A DNA stretch of 6,394 nt from Pectinatus sp. GTDB lineage: Bacteria; Bacillota; Negativicutes; Selenomonadales; Selenomonadaceae. The translations under genes were made by a program, and so were the position numbers. Where the stretch lies: positions 1-6,394 of the forward strand of contig JAHHSR010000068.1 in assembly GCA_020025075.1 (NCBI GenBank). Reading direction: 5' to 3'. A model generated the notes under the pieces. It saw only the letters and a list, made by a program, of their open reading frames with translations, was not told the origin of the DNA and made no database searches. Positions 1 to 6,147 of this stretch are shown here, piece by piece. How positions within the stretch are numbered: the stretch's first letter is position 1; the number at the start of each line of letters is the position of its first letter.

Positions 1-43
1 CCGCCATTCATCTCCCACCTAAGAGGAAGGAGTCTTCTGGCGG
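1..43. mobile_element. Possible IS200/IS605-type end fragment (nested hairpin)
   Basis: Three nested inverted arms are visible: CCGCCA (1-6) with TGGCGG (38-43), CTCC (12-15) with GGAG (29-32), and CCT (18-20) with AGG (24-26) around the loop AAG. Imperfect hairpins with a CTCCCACCT-type arm are common at the subterminal ends of IS200/IS605-family elements, which is the reason for the tentative call. No transposase reading frame accompanies it here, because groEL ends only 73 bp away. If the call is right, this is either a solo remnant or the edge of an element outside the window. It could also be an ordinary intergenic hairpin or a terminator for a gene to the left. Confidence 0.3.
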
Positions 44-56
44 ATTATGATAAAAT

Positions 57-86
57 AAGGACCTCCCCTAGGGGAGGTCCTTTTCT
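57..86. terminator. Bidirectional intrinsic terminator after groEL
   Basis: Positions 57-82 form a perfect 26-bp palindrome (AAGGACCTCCCC, central TA, then its exact complement). The stem is GC-rich. It is followed by TTTT on the plus strand and by ATTTTAT on the minus strand. It lies 33 bp beyond the groEL stop codon, so it most likely ends the groESL transcript. The T-rich flank on each side means it could also stop transcription arriving from the left. Confidence 0.93.
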
Positions 87-115
87 AATTCATTTCAGCT
101 TTCGTGGGGCACGGC

Positions 116-1744
116 TTACATCATGCCGCCCATACCGCCCATGCCAGCAGGCATAGCAGGTGCAGCCGGAGCCGGTTCAGGCTTATCGGCAACGAGTGTT
201 TCCGTCGTCAGAACCATAGCGGCAATGCTAGCAGCATTCTGCAGAGCAGAGCGCGTAACCTTAGCCGGGTCAACGATACCGGAAGCAATCATATCGACAT
301 ATTCGCCAGTCAAAGCATTGAAGCCTTTGCCGTTGCCTGCCTTCTTGACGCCTTCAACAACGATGGAGCCTTCAAGACCAGCATTGTCAGCAATCTGACG
401 AACCGGTTCTTCGATAGCACGGCGAACGATGTCTACGCCGGTCTTTTCATCGCCCTGAGCTTCGATTTTGTCGAGTACAGGTAAAATGTCGATAAAGGTC
501 GTGCCGCCACCAGCGACAATGCCTTCTTCAACAGCAGCGCGCGTAGCATTGAGAGCATCTTCGATGCGCAGCTTCTTATCCTTGAGTTCGACTTCAGTAG
601 CGGCACCGATTTCGATGACAGCTACACCGCCGGACAATTTAGCAAGGCGTTCTTGCAATTTTTCTTTGTCAAAGTCAGAAGTCGTTTCAGCAATCTGCTT
701 TTTGATTTGTTCGCAGCGAGCACTGATAGCTTCCTTATCGCCTAAGCCATCAACAATCGTGGTTTCTTCTTTGGAAGCGCGCACCTGACGAGCACGGCCG
801 AGGTCTTCGATTTCGACGCTGTCAAGCTTTCTGCCGAGTTCTTCGGTGATAACCTGACCGCCAGTCAAAATAGCGATGTCTTCGAGCATAGCCTTGCGGC
901 GGTCGCCAAAGCCAGGAGCCTTAACGGCAAGAGCCTTGAAGGTGCCGCGCAGCTTATTGACAACAATCGTAGCGAGTGCTTCACCATCGAGGTCTTCGGA
1001 GATGATGACGAGTTCTTTGCCCATCTTGACAACTTTTTCCAGAATCGGCAAAATATCGCTGATAGCGGAAATCTTGCGGTCCGTGATGAGAATGTACGGG
1101 TCATTCATGACTGCTTCCATCTTATCGGTATCCGTAACCATGTACGGGGAGATATAGCCGCGGTCAAACTGCATACCTTCAACAACGGAAAGGTTGGTAG
1201 CCATGCCCTTGGATTCTTCAATGGTGATTACGCCGTCTTTGCCGACTTTTTCCATAGCGTCAGCAATGAGCTTGCCCATTTCGCTGTCGCCGGAAGAAAT
1301 CGTAGCAACCTGAGCGATGTCTTCCTTCTTTTCTATTTTCTTCGAGTTGTTCTTAATTTCGCCAACAAGGCTTTCTACAGCGCGTTCGATACCCTTTTTG
1401 ATAATCATCGGATTAGCGCCAGCAGCGACGTTGCGCATACCTTCGCGAATCATAGCCTGAGCCAAAAGGGTAGCCGTCGTCGTACCATCACCTGCAACAT
1501 CATTGGTCTTGGTAGCAACTTCTTTGACGAGCTGAGCGCCCATATTTTCAAACGGGTTTTCCAATTCGATTTCACGCGCAATCGAAACACCATCATTGGT
1601 AATGGTCGGAGCACCGAATTTTTTATTCAAAACAACATTCTTGCCTTTAGGGCCAAGCGTTACTTTTACTGCATTTGCCAAAGCATCGACGCCTTTGCCA
1701 AGCGCGCGACGAGCTTCTTCACCGAACAAAATTTCCTTAGCCAT
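116..1744 (-). CDS. groEL: Chaperonin GroEL (Hsp60), 60-kDa subunit
   Basis: This is the ATP-dependent cytosolic chaperonin that encloses unfolded proteins in a double-ring cavity capped by GroES. The 542-aa length is normal for the family. Visible landmarks are TLGPKG (residues 29-34), the nucleotide-binding DGTTTAT loop starting at D86, D51, the catalytic-region aspartate D396 in the RIEDALNATRAA segment, the AAVEEGIVAGGG signature (403-414), and a C-terminal tail ending in GGM repeats (GMGGMGGMM). The start ATG at 1742-1744 has an AGGAGG ribosome binding site at 1753-1758, 8 nt upstream. The gene follows groES by 30 bp in the same operon and would be co-repressed through the CIRCE operator ahead of groES. 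No truncation or frameshift is seen, and the assignment is essentially certain. Confidence 0.99.
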   Translation of the reverse strand: MAKEILFGEEARRALGKGVDALANAVKVTLGPKGKNVVLNKKFGAPTITNDGVSIAREIELENPFENMGAQLVKEVATKTNDVAGDGTTTATLLAQAMIREGMRNVAAGANPMIIKKGIERAVESLVGEIKNNSKKIEKKEDIAQVATISSGDSEMGKLIADAMEKVGKDGVITIEESKGMATNLSVVEGMQFDRGYISPYMVTDTDKMEAVMNDPYILITDRKISAISDILPILEKVVKMGKELVIISEDLDGEALATIVVNKLRGTFKALAVKAPGFGDRRKAMLEDIAILTGGQVITEELGRKLDSVEIEDLGRARQVRASKEETTIVDGLGDKEAISARCEQIKKQIAETTSDFDKEKLQERLAKLSGGVAVIEIGAATEVELKDKKLRIEDALNATRAAVEEGIVAGGGTTFIDILPVLDKIEAQGDEKTGVDIVRRAIEEPVRQIADNAGLEGSIVVEGVKKAGNGKGFNALTGEYVDMIASGIVDPAKVTRSALQNAASIAAMVLTTETLVADKPEPAPAAPAMPAGMGGMGGMM

Positions 1745-1774
1745 TAAAAAAACCTCCTATATGTTAAAATAGCT

Positions 1775-2056
1775 TTAAGCTATTGCCAAAATATCGCTTT
1801 CACGAACAATCAGATATTCAACGCCGTCTACCTTTACTTCCGTGCCAGCATACTTCGAGAAGATGACTTTATCGCCGACTTTTACTTCTGGAGCAACTTT
1901 TTGGCCGTTATCGAGAACTTTGCCAGTGCCAACTGCAACAACTTCACCGTTTTGCGGTTTTTCTTTGGCAGTATCCGGTAAAACGATACCACTAGCCGTC
2001 TTTACATCTCCTTCGGAAACTTTGATGACGATTCTGTCGCCTAAGGGTTTAATCAT
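1775..2056 (-). CDS. groES: Co-chaperonin GroES (Hsp10)
   Basis: This 93-aa protein forms the heptameric lid that caps GroEL and triggers substrate encapsulation. It begins MIKPLGDRIVI and has the mobile loop at about residues 15-34, including the GroEL-contacting IVL tripeptide (24-26). The family's C-terminal region (VDGVEYLIVRESDILA) is also present. The start is placed at the ATG at 2054-2056 because an excellent AGGAGG site lies 8 nt upstream (2065-2070) and family proteins begin there. A longer in-frame extension to 2110 would run into the CIRCE operator and lacks a ribosome binding site. The gene is first in the operon, 30 bp ahead of groEL. Confidence 0.99.
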   Translation of the reverse strand: MIKPLGDRIVIKVSEGDVKTASGIVLPDTAKEKPQNGEVVAVGTGKVLDNGQKVAPEVKVGDKVIFSKYAGTEVKVDGVEYLIVRESDILAIA

Positions 2057-2099
2057 TGAACGTTCCTCCTTATGGAAAGTACCAGATAAACAAATTTTG

Positions 2100-2126
2100 T
2101 TAGCACTCAATATTGTTGAGTGCTAA
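2100..2126 (-). promoter_or_regulatory. CIRCE operator (HrcA binding site) of groESL
   Basis: TTAGCACTC (2100-2108), nine intervening bases and GAGTGCTAA (2118-2126) form a perfect match to the CIRCE consensus inverted repeat. CIRCE is bound by the repressor HrcA, so the operon is predicted to be induced by heat or unfolded-protein stress. The operator sits between the -10 box and groES, at about the expected transcription start. As part of the leader it could also form a hairpin in the mRNA. No hrcA gene is present in the window. Confidence 0.98.
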
Positions 2127-2134
2127 GTACAATT

Positions 2135-2166
2135 ATTATAATAAATAACTTTAGACAAAAAATCAA
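2135..2166 (-). promoter_or_regulatory. SigA-type promoter of groESL
   Basis: A perfect -10 box TATAAT (minus strand, 2135-2140) lies 8 bp ahead of the CIRCE element, placing the transcription start near 2128. The -35 is not clear: TTGATT ends about 20 bp upstream of the -10, which is longer than ideal, inside an A/T-rich stretch. The -10 is convincing and the -35 is not. Confidence 0.75.
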
Positions 2167-2187
2167 GTCTTTTTTTTCATTTTTTCC

Positions 2188-2238
2188 AAAAAAAGAAGAC
2201 GCCCCCTACCGGCAATAAGCCAGTAAAAGGGAGCGCCT
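2188..2238 (-). terminator. Intrinsic terminator of spoVS
   Basis: On the minus strand AGGCGCTCCC (2229-2238) pairs with a GGGGGCGTCT arm (about 2197-2206). The stem continues through ACTGGC and GCCGGT around a TTATT loop, with a small T bulge. It is followed by TTCTTTTTTT (2188-2196). It starts 31 bp after the spoVS stop and separates spoVS from the groESL promoter. Confidence 0.9.
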
Positions 2239-2268
2239 ATCAAAATACAATAGCTTTTATTTTTGCCT

Positions 2269-2529
2269 TTAGCGGCTTTCAACAATCAGTCGAATAGCCG
2301 TCCGTTCTTCTCCTTCAAGATTAATATCAATGAATGCTGGTGTGCAGACCACGTCAATTCCTTGTGGAGCGAGGAAACCGCGTGCAATGGCGATTGATTT
2401 GACAGCCTGATTGACGGCGCCAGCACCAATAGCCTGAATTTCTGCCTTTTGTTTTTCTCGCATAACACTAGCTAAAGCGCCTGCTACAGAGTTGGGATTA
2501 GATTTTGCAGATACCTTTAAAATATCCAT
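2269..2529 (-). CDS. spoVS: Stage V sporulation protein S (SpoVS family regulator)
   Basis: The 86-aa product is full length for the SpoVS family. It begins MDILKVSAKSNPNSVAGALA and carries the characteristic AIGAGAVNQAVKSIAIARG core (about residues 33-51), followed by a basic-to-acidic C-terminal half ending IRLIVESR. In Bacillus subtilis SpoVS is a small Alba-like protein that affects septation and spore-coat stages. Members also occur widely in bacteria that do not sporulate, so the name does not prove sporulation here. The ATG at 2527-2529 has AGGAG (2537-2541) 7 nt upstream. The gene lies 259 bp after ymdB and has a sigma-H-like promoter just ahead of it and its own terminator, so it is probably transcribed at least partly on its own. 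Confidence 0.98.
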   Translation of the reverse strand: MDILKVSAKSNPNSVAGALASVMREKQKAEIQAIGAGAVNQAVKSIAIARGFLAPQGIDVVCTPAFIDINLEGEERTAIRLIVESR

Positions 2530-2565
2530 ATTCTTTCTCCTTATAAAAATTGATACTCTTTTAAT

Positions 2566-2591
2566 AATTCGTTGCCGCTAGCAGAAGTCCT
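2566..2591 (-). promoter_or_regulatory. Sigma-H-like promoter upstream of spoVS
   Basis: On the minus strand AGGACTT (2585-2591) is followed after exactly 14 bp by GAATT (2566-2570) and then ATTA. This matches the B. subtilis sigma-H pattern (AGGAnnT then GAATT) in sequence and spacing. The implied transcription start near 2557-2560 would give a leader of about 30 nt containing the AGGAG site of spoVS. spoVS of B. subtilis is a known sigma-H target, which agrees. The -35 box overlaps a small inverted repeat AGAAG-GA-CTTCT (2583-2594). Confidence 0.6.
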
Positions 2592-2788
2592 TCTAAAACA
2601 ATAATATTTTTAAATTTATTTTTAGACTATCTGCCCAAAAGAAAAGCCAAATAATTGATATATTACTGCTAAAAATATAGATAAAAGTGTTTATATTAGA
2701 GAAACTATTATTTAACGTGTATACTTTTCTAGGCTATGCGCAAGTTCTTATACTTCAAAGGCATAATTCCGACTAGCTACCGCCAATA

Positions 2789-3571
2789 TCAGACAAAATC
2801 TTCTGCTATATTGATGCGCTCTATTCGCGCCACACGATTTTTTTCATCCGTTTCCAGATACAATGCCCCAAAAACCGCAGGGCCCTCAGCCGGTTCAAAA
2901 CGGACGGGACGGCTCGTCTTAAATCGCTCCAGGGCACTTTCTTTGTTCATGCCCAAGATGGAGACGCGCGCGCCGACCATGCCTAAATCGGTAATATAGG
3001 CCGTGCCCTGCGGCAAAATCTGCTCATCGGCCGTCTGAATATGCGTATGTGTACCGACCATGCAGGTAATGCGGCCATCAAGATACCAGCCCATGGCCAT
3101 CTTTTCCGAAGTCGTTTCAGCATGAAAATCAACGAGAATAATCTGACATTCGCGCGCCAACTTCTTTAAAATCGCATCGACCTTTTGAAAGGGACAATCC
3201 ATCGGCTGCATGAAGGTGCGCCCTGAAAGATTGATAACCCCTATATTATGAGCGCGCAAAGGATAGATACAATATCCTTTGCCAGGCGCTGGCTCGGGAT
3301 AATTGGCCGGGCGCAGCAAAAATGGCTCCTCCTCAATAAATTGGAAGATTTCTTTTTTATCCCAAATATGGTTGCCACTTGTAATAATATCGGCACCAGC
3401 ACGATAAAGGTCCTCAAGCGTGCCGCGCGTAATGCCCTTGCCGGCGGCCGAATTTTCACCATTTACAACGGCAACGTCGATGTTTTTTTGCTTTTTTAAG
3501 ATGGGCAAATACTTTAAAAGTGCCGTCCGTCCCGTCCGGCCGCAAACATCGCCAACTAATAAAATACGCAT
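2789..3571 (-). CDS. ymdB: YmdB-family metallophosphoesterase (2',3'-cyclic nucleotide phosphodiesterase)
   Basis: The 260-aa protein belongs to the TIGR00282/YmdB family of dimetal phosphoesterases. In B. subtilis YmdB hydrolyses 2',3'-cyclic nucleotides, interacts with RNase Y and affects the choice between motility and biofilm. All expected metal ligands are visible: D8 in GDVCGRTGR, E39 and N40 in NGENSAAGKG, N67 and H68 in SGNHIWD, H150 in VDFHAETTSE, and H175 and H177 in GTHTHIQ. The family ending with the AEGPAVFGALY segment is also present. The start ATG (3569-3571) has GAGGGG 6 nt upstream (3578-3583). It follows the unrecognised gene at 3606-4136 by 34 bp and is likely co-transcribed with it. 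No convincing terminator follows, so read-through into spoVS is possible. Confidence 0.97.
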   Translation of the reverse strand: MRILLVGDVCGRTGRTALLKYLPILKKQKNIDVAVVNGENSAAGKGITRGTLEDLYRAGADIITSGNHIWDKKEIFQFIEEEPFLLRPANYPEPAPGKGYCIYPLRAHNIGVINLSGRTFMQPMDCPFQKVDAILKKLARECQIILVDFHAETTSEKMAMGWYLDGRITCMVGTHTHIQTADEQILPQGTAYITDLGMVGARVSILGMNKESALERFKTSRPVRFEPAEGPAVFGALYLETDEKNRVARIERINIAEDFV

Positions 3572-3605
3572 TAAAATCCCCTCAACAAGTAATTATTTCT
3601 CCCGC

Positions 3606-4136
3606 TCATACGTGCGCTGTCTTTTCCTGACCGAGCATATTAAAGACCATTACGCGGCCTTCTTCGCGAATCCCCATCATTCTCTCCGTGCAAGACCCCA
3701 GCTTAATATTGCTCAAAATACCATCAATCAGTTCTTCTTGCACGGGGGGTTCGCCTTCGCTTTCAGAGCCTTGCTCCCTAACGAGAACCGCACCAAAATG
3801 ATTATTAACCAGTTCGCAGATGAGCTTAATCTCACCTTGCGAGAGTGTTGCAATATCACGATTGACATTCATAAAAATGATATTTCCCTGTAAGTCGGTC
3901 GTAACAGATAATATATCAGCACTCTTTCCCTGCAAATAAAGGTAAGAGCGGATACTTTCTTGCAGCAGCGCGACAAATTTTTGCAGCTCCTGTGGCAAGG
4001 AGAATTTTTGCATCATAAAAACAAGGCGCAATGTATTGTCTTTGGGGTCAAAACTCACCGTACCAATAGCGGGATAACACAGCAAAATAGACACCAAAAG
4101 GTTTACACTATTCATATCAACATTTTTTTCTTCCAT
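3606..4136 (-). CDS. Unrecognised conserved-looking protein between rny and ymdB
   Basis: This 176-aa reading frame is not assigned to a family. It has no signal peptide, no clear membrane segment and no catalytic motif that can be named. An N-terminal half of alternating strands and helices (LLVSILLCYPAIGTVSFDP, residues 13-31, then TLRLVFMM) leads to a helical TLSQGEIKLICELVNNHFG stretch near residue 100. An acidic linker (about 122-133) and a short C-terminal module ending GRVMVFN (160-166) follow. The start at 4134-4136 is chosen because GGAGGT (4143-4148) lies 6 nt upstream; an in-frame ATG at 4193 has no such site. It is separated from rny by a strong terminator, has its own promoter and precedes ymdB by 34 bp. 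It could be a partner of the RNase Y/YmdB pair, but that is inference from position alone. Confidence 0.88.
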   Translation of the reverse strand: MEEKNVDMNSVNLLVSILLCYPAIGTVSFDPKDNTLRLVFMMQKFSLPQELQKFVALLQESIRSYLYLQGKSADILSVTTDLQGNIIFMNVNRDIATLSQGEIKLICELVNNHFGAVLVREQGSESEGEPPVQEELIDGILSNIKLGSCTERMMGIREEGRVMVFNMLGQEKTAHV

Positions 4137-4211
4137 AAAAGCACCTCCAAACATAGCCTGCAAAGACAGGCAATAAACGCTTTTAAGTACCACAAAAAGG
4201 CACTTACCTTG
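4137..4211 (-). promoter_or_regulatory. Leader of the 176-aa gene with two small hairpins
   Basis: The predicted leader of about 74 nt carries AGGCA-AGGTAAG-TGCCT followed directly by TTTT near its 5' end. A second hairpin, GCCTG-TCTTTG-CAGGC, lies close to the GGAGGT ribosome binding site. The stems are only 5 bp each, so the first is a weak terminator-like element at best. Any attenuation role is speculative. Confidence 0.35.
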
Positions 4212-4216
4212 CCTAT

Positions 4217-4245
4217 ATTATATCTATAATAATAATATATTACAA
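4217..4245 (-). promoter_or_regulatory. SigA-type promoter for the 176-aa gene and ymdB
   Basis: On the minus strand TTGTAA (4240-4245), a 17-bp spacer and a perfect TATAAT (4217-4222) give a good housekeeping promoter. The predicted start is near 4210. It lies directly after the rny terminator, so the downstream pair does not depend on rny transcription. Confidence 0.82.
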
Positions 4246-4255
4246 CAGCCAAAGC

Positions 4256-4281
4256 AAAAGCGGGGCACCAAAGTGCCCCGC
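4256..4281 (-). terminator. Intrinsic terminator of rny
   Basis: GCGGGGCAC (minus strand, 4273-4281) and GTGCCCCGC (4260-4268) form a perfect 9-bp GC-rich stem with a TTTG loop, followed by TTTT (4256-4259) and a T-rich tail. It begins only 4 bp after the rny stop codon. Confidence 0.92.
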
Positions 4282-4285
4282 CCCA

Positions 4286-5824
4286 TTATTTAGCATAATT
4301 GACTACGCGCGTTTCTCGAATGACCGTTACCTTTATCTGGCCCGGGTATTCAAGCTCGCCTTCAATTTTCTTGACAATATCATGCGCCAGTCCTACGGAG
4401 GCGACATCATCAATCTTTTCTGGTTTGACCATAATCCTAATCTCGCGTCCAGCCTGAATGGCAAACGAGCGGTCAACTCCATCAAACGACTCCGCAATTT
4501 CCTCGAGGCGCTTTAAGCGCTTCAAGTAAGATTCAAGGCTTTCGCGACGTGCGCCCGGACGAGCTGCCGAAATAGCATCTGCGGCACTGACCAAAACGGC
4601 TTCCACCGTGCGCGGTTCTTCATCGCCATGATGAGCCGCTATAGCGTTGACGACATTGGCCGATTCACGATATTTGCGCGCCAAATCTGCGCCAATCGTT
4701 ACATGTGAACCTTCAACTTCATGGTCGACGGCCTTGCCAATATCATGAAGCAGTGCTGCCCTTTTGGCAAACTGCACATCTACGCCGAGCTCTGCTGCCA
4801 TGACACCAGCCAGATGAGCAACTTCTACCGAATGGTTGAGAACATTTTGCCCATAGCTCGTGCGGTATTTAAGACGCCCCAAAAGGCAAATGATTTCAGG
4901 GTGCAACCCGTGCACGCCTGTATCGAACGAAGCCTGCTCACCAGCCTCTTTAATGCGCTGGTCGACTTCCTTGCGCGACTTTTCTACCATTTCTTCAATG
5001 CGCGCCGGATGGATGCGCCCATCGGCAATGAGCTTTTCTAGGGCAATGCGCGCAATTTCACGGCGGACCGGGTCAAATCCGGACAAGATGACCGCTTCGG
5101 GCGTATCATCAATAATGAGGTCGATGCCCGTGAGCGTTTCCAAGGCGCGAATATTGCGGCCCTCACGGCCGATGATGCGCCCTTTCATTTCATCGTTGGG
5201 AAGCGCGACAACAGAAACGGTCGTTTCTGCCACCTGATCGGCAGCACAGCGCTGTATGGCCTGCGAAATGATGTCTTGTGCTCTCTTTTCGCCTTCATCT
5301 TTGGCTTGCTGCTCGTATTCTTTAATCATGAGCGCCTTTTCGTGCTTGATAGCAGTTTCGGCATCGGCGAGCAAAATCGCCTTCGCTTCGTCTACCGTCA
5401 AGCCGCAGATACGTTCCAGTTCTGCCTGCTGGCGTTCATGCATAGCATTTACTGCTTCGCGTATTTTATCAATGTCGCTTTCTTTGCGCGCCAGACTTAC
5501 CTCTTTTTTCTCGATGGCATCCATCTTGCGGTCGAGATTTTCCTCCTTTTGGACGAGGCGTCTTTCCTGACGCTGCAATTCATTTCTCCTGTCACGCGTT
5601 TCACGTTCTAATTCCTGGCGCAAGCGATGCGTTTCTTCTTTAGCCTCAAGAATCGTCTCTTTCTTGCGCGTATCGATATCCTTTTGCGCCGATGCGACAA
5701 TGCGCTGCGCTTCTTCTTCTGCAGAGCCGATAATGGCTTCTGCCTTATTTTTACGCAGCATATATCCGCCCGCTGCGCCCAAGATAATTGCAATAATAAC
5801 TGCTAAGATTATCTCAATAACGAT
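4286..5824 (-). CDS. rny: Ribonuclease Y (membrane-anchored endoribonuclease)
   Basis: RNase Y starts decay of many mRNAs from the inner face of the membrane in Firmicutes. The coding frame shows every family part in order: a hydrophobic N-terminal segment (IILAVIIAIILGAAGGYML, about residues 5-23 in a 512-aa reading), a long charged coiled coil (about 30-175), a KH RNA-binding domain with IIGREGRN (GREG at 219-222), and an HD catalytic domain with H331, the HD pair H360-D361 and D416. The length of 512 aa is close to the 520 aa of B. subtilis. The start is uncertain. No ATG or GTG exists in frame between the upstream stop (5840-5842) and the hydrophobic segment; ATC at 5822-5824 lies 8 nt from a GGGGG ribosome binding site. 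A TTG at 5780-5782 would remove the membrane anchor and has no such site. Confidence 0.96.
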   Translation of the reverse strand: MVIEIILAVIIAIILGAAGGYMLRKNKAEAIIGSAEEEAQRIVASAQKDIDTRKKETILEAKEETHRLRQELERETRDRRNELQRQERRLVQKEENLDRKMDAIEKKEVSLARKESDIDKIREAVNAMHERQQAELERICGLTVDEAKAILLADAETAIKHEKALMIKEYEQQAKDEGEKRAQDIISQAIQRCAADQVAETTVSVVALPNDEMKGRIIGREGRNIRALETLTGIDLIIDDTPEAVILSGFDPVRREIARIALEKLIADGRIHPARIEEMVEKSRKEVDQRIKEAGEQASFDTGVHGLHPEIICLLGRLKYRTSYGQNVLNHSVEVAHLAGVMAAELGVDVQFAKRAALLHDIGKAVDHEVEGSHVTIGADLARKYRESANVVNAIAAHHGDEEPRTVEAVLVSAADAISAARPGARRESLESYLKRLKRLEEIAESFDGVDRSFAIQAGREIRIMVKPEKIDDVASVGLAHDIVKKIEGELEYPGQIKVTVIRETRVVNYAK

Positions 5825-5832
5825 ACATTCGT

Positions 5833-5839
5833 CCCCCTT
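5833..5839 (-). promoter_or_regulatory. Ribosome binding site of rny
   Basis: AAGGGGG on the minus strand resembles AAGGAGG. It is 8 nt from the in-frame ATC at 5822-5824 and 4 nt from an out-of-frame ATG at 5826-5828 that would encode only four residues before a TGA. The site argues that translation begins here, upstream of the TTG at 5782. Confidence 0.65.
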
Positions 5840-5844
5840 TCAAT

Positions 5845-6014
5845 TTATTCGTGCTCATGCACATCTCTTACGAATTCCGCCGCCTCGTCCTTTTTATTAA
5901 GCATATATTCATATTTAGCATTCAAAAGACTACAAAATAAATTGCATTATCTTCAATAATAACGGCGGCAATGGCAAAATCACTTTTGCCAGCAGATATA
6001 TCTTGGAACTTCAA
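5845..6014 (-). pseudogene. Possible decayed 3' end of a gene upstream of rny
   Basis: Two short open stretches in different frames read like protein. One of 30 codons (5922-6014) contains DISAGKSDFAIAAVIIEDNA. The other, ending at a TAA at 5845-5847, reads NAKYEYMLNKKDEAAEFVRD and then VHEHE. They could be joined by adding a single T to the TTTT run at 5924-5927. The stop lies 20 nt before the predicted rny start, a normal operon spacing. No start codon with a ribosome binding site is seen, and a TAG precedes the first stretch. The gene is not recognised. In related bacteria recA/recX genes often lie upstream of rny, but nothing here matches RecX. Chance open frames remain possible. Confidence 0.35.
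5972..5991 (-). other. Perfect hairpin with GTGA (GNRA-type) loop
   Basis: TGGCAAAA-GTGA-TTTTGCCA on the minus strand is an 8-bp perfect stem closed by a GNRA-class tetraloop. No T-run follows, so it is not a typical terminator. It lies in the long region between the candidate small RNA and rny. It could be a folded element of an rny leader or incidental structure. Confidence 0.4.
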
Positions 6015-6112
6015 CGCCTAGCTGCGCTAGCTATTGATTTTATCCCAATGGGCTATCCAAACCCTCACGGGCAACGCCAAAAGCGCGCCTTTCCTGCTGC
6101 AGATTAAAACAC

Positions 6113-6147
6113 AAAAATAAACATTCTGTTGCCAAAAGCAGAATGTT
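6113..6147 (-). terminator. Intrinsic terminator of the candidate small RNA
   Basis: AACATTCTG (minus strand, 6139-6147) and CAGAATGTT (6120-6128) form a perfect 9-bp stem around a 10-nt loop. It is followed by TATTTTTGTGTTTT. The stem is AT-rich, so it is weaker than the rny and groEL terminators. Confidence 0.75.

Noticed and set aside
104..484. Plus-strand reading frame of 126 codons opposite groEL
   Set aside because: It lies antisense to a certain groEL gene, shows no ribosome binding site and has a composition expected from the complement of GroEL codons.
2057..2110. N-terminal extension of GroES
   Set aside because: It would start inside the CIRCE operator and has no ribosome binding site. 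The ATG at 2054-2056 has an ideal one and matches the family start.
2593..2788. A terminator or small gene between ymdB and the spoVS promoter
   Set aside because: The region is AT-rich with only weak inverted repeats, none followed by a T-run, and no open frame with a ribosome binding site.
4137..4193. Longer start for the 176-aa protein (19 extra residues)
   Set aside because: No ribosome binding site precedes 4193, and the GGAGGT at 4143-4148 would lie inside the coding sequence, where it clearly serves the ATG at 4134-4136.
5905..5950. A weak promoter for rny (TTGTAG-N16-TATGAA on the minus strand)
   Set aside because: The -10 matches poorly and the region is AT-rich enough to give such hits by chance.
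5919..6107. Plus-strand open stretch of about 62 codons reading like protein
   Set aside because: It has no start codon near its beginning and no ribosome binding site, and it is codon-phase antisense to another open stretch, so it is more likely a compositional effect.
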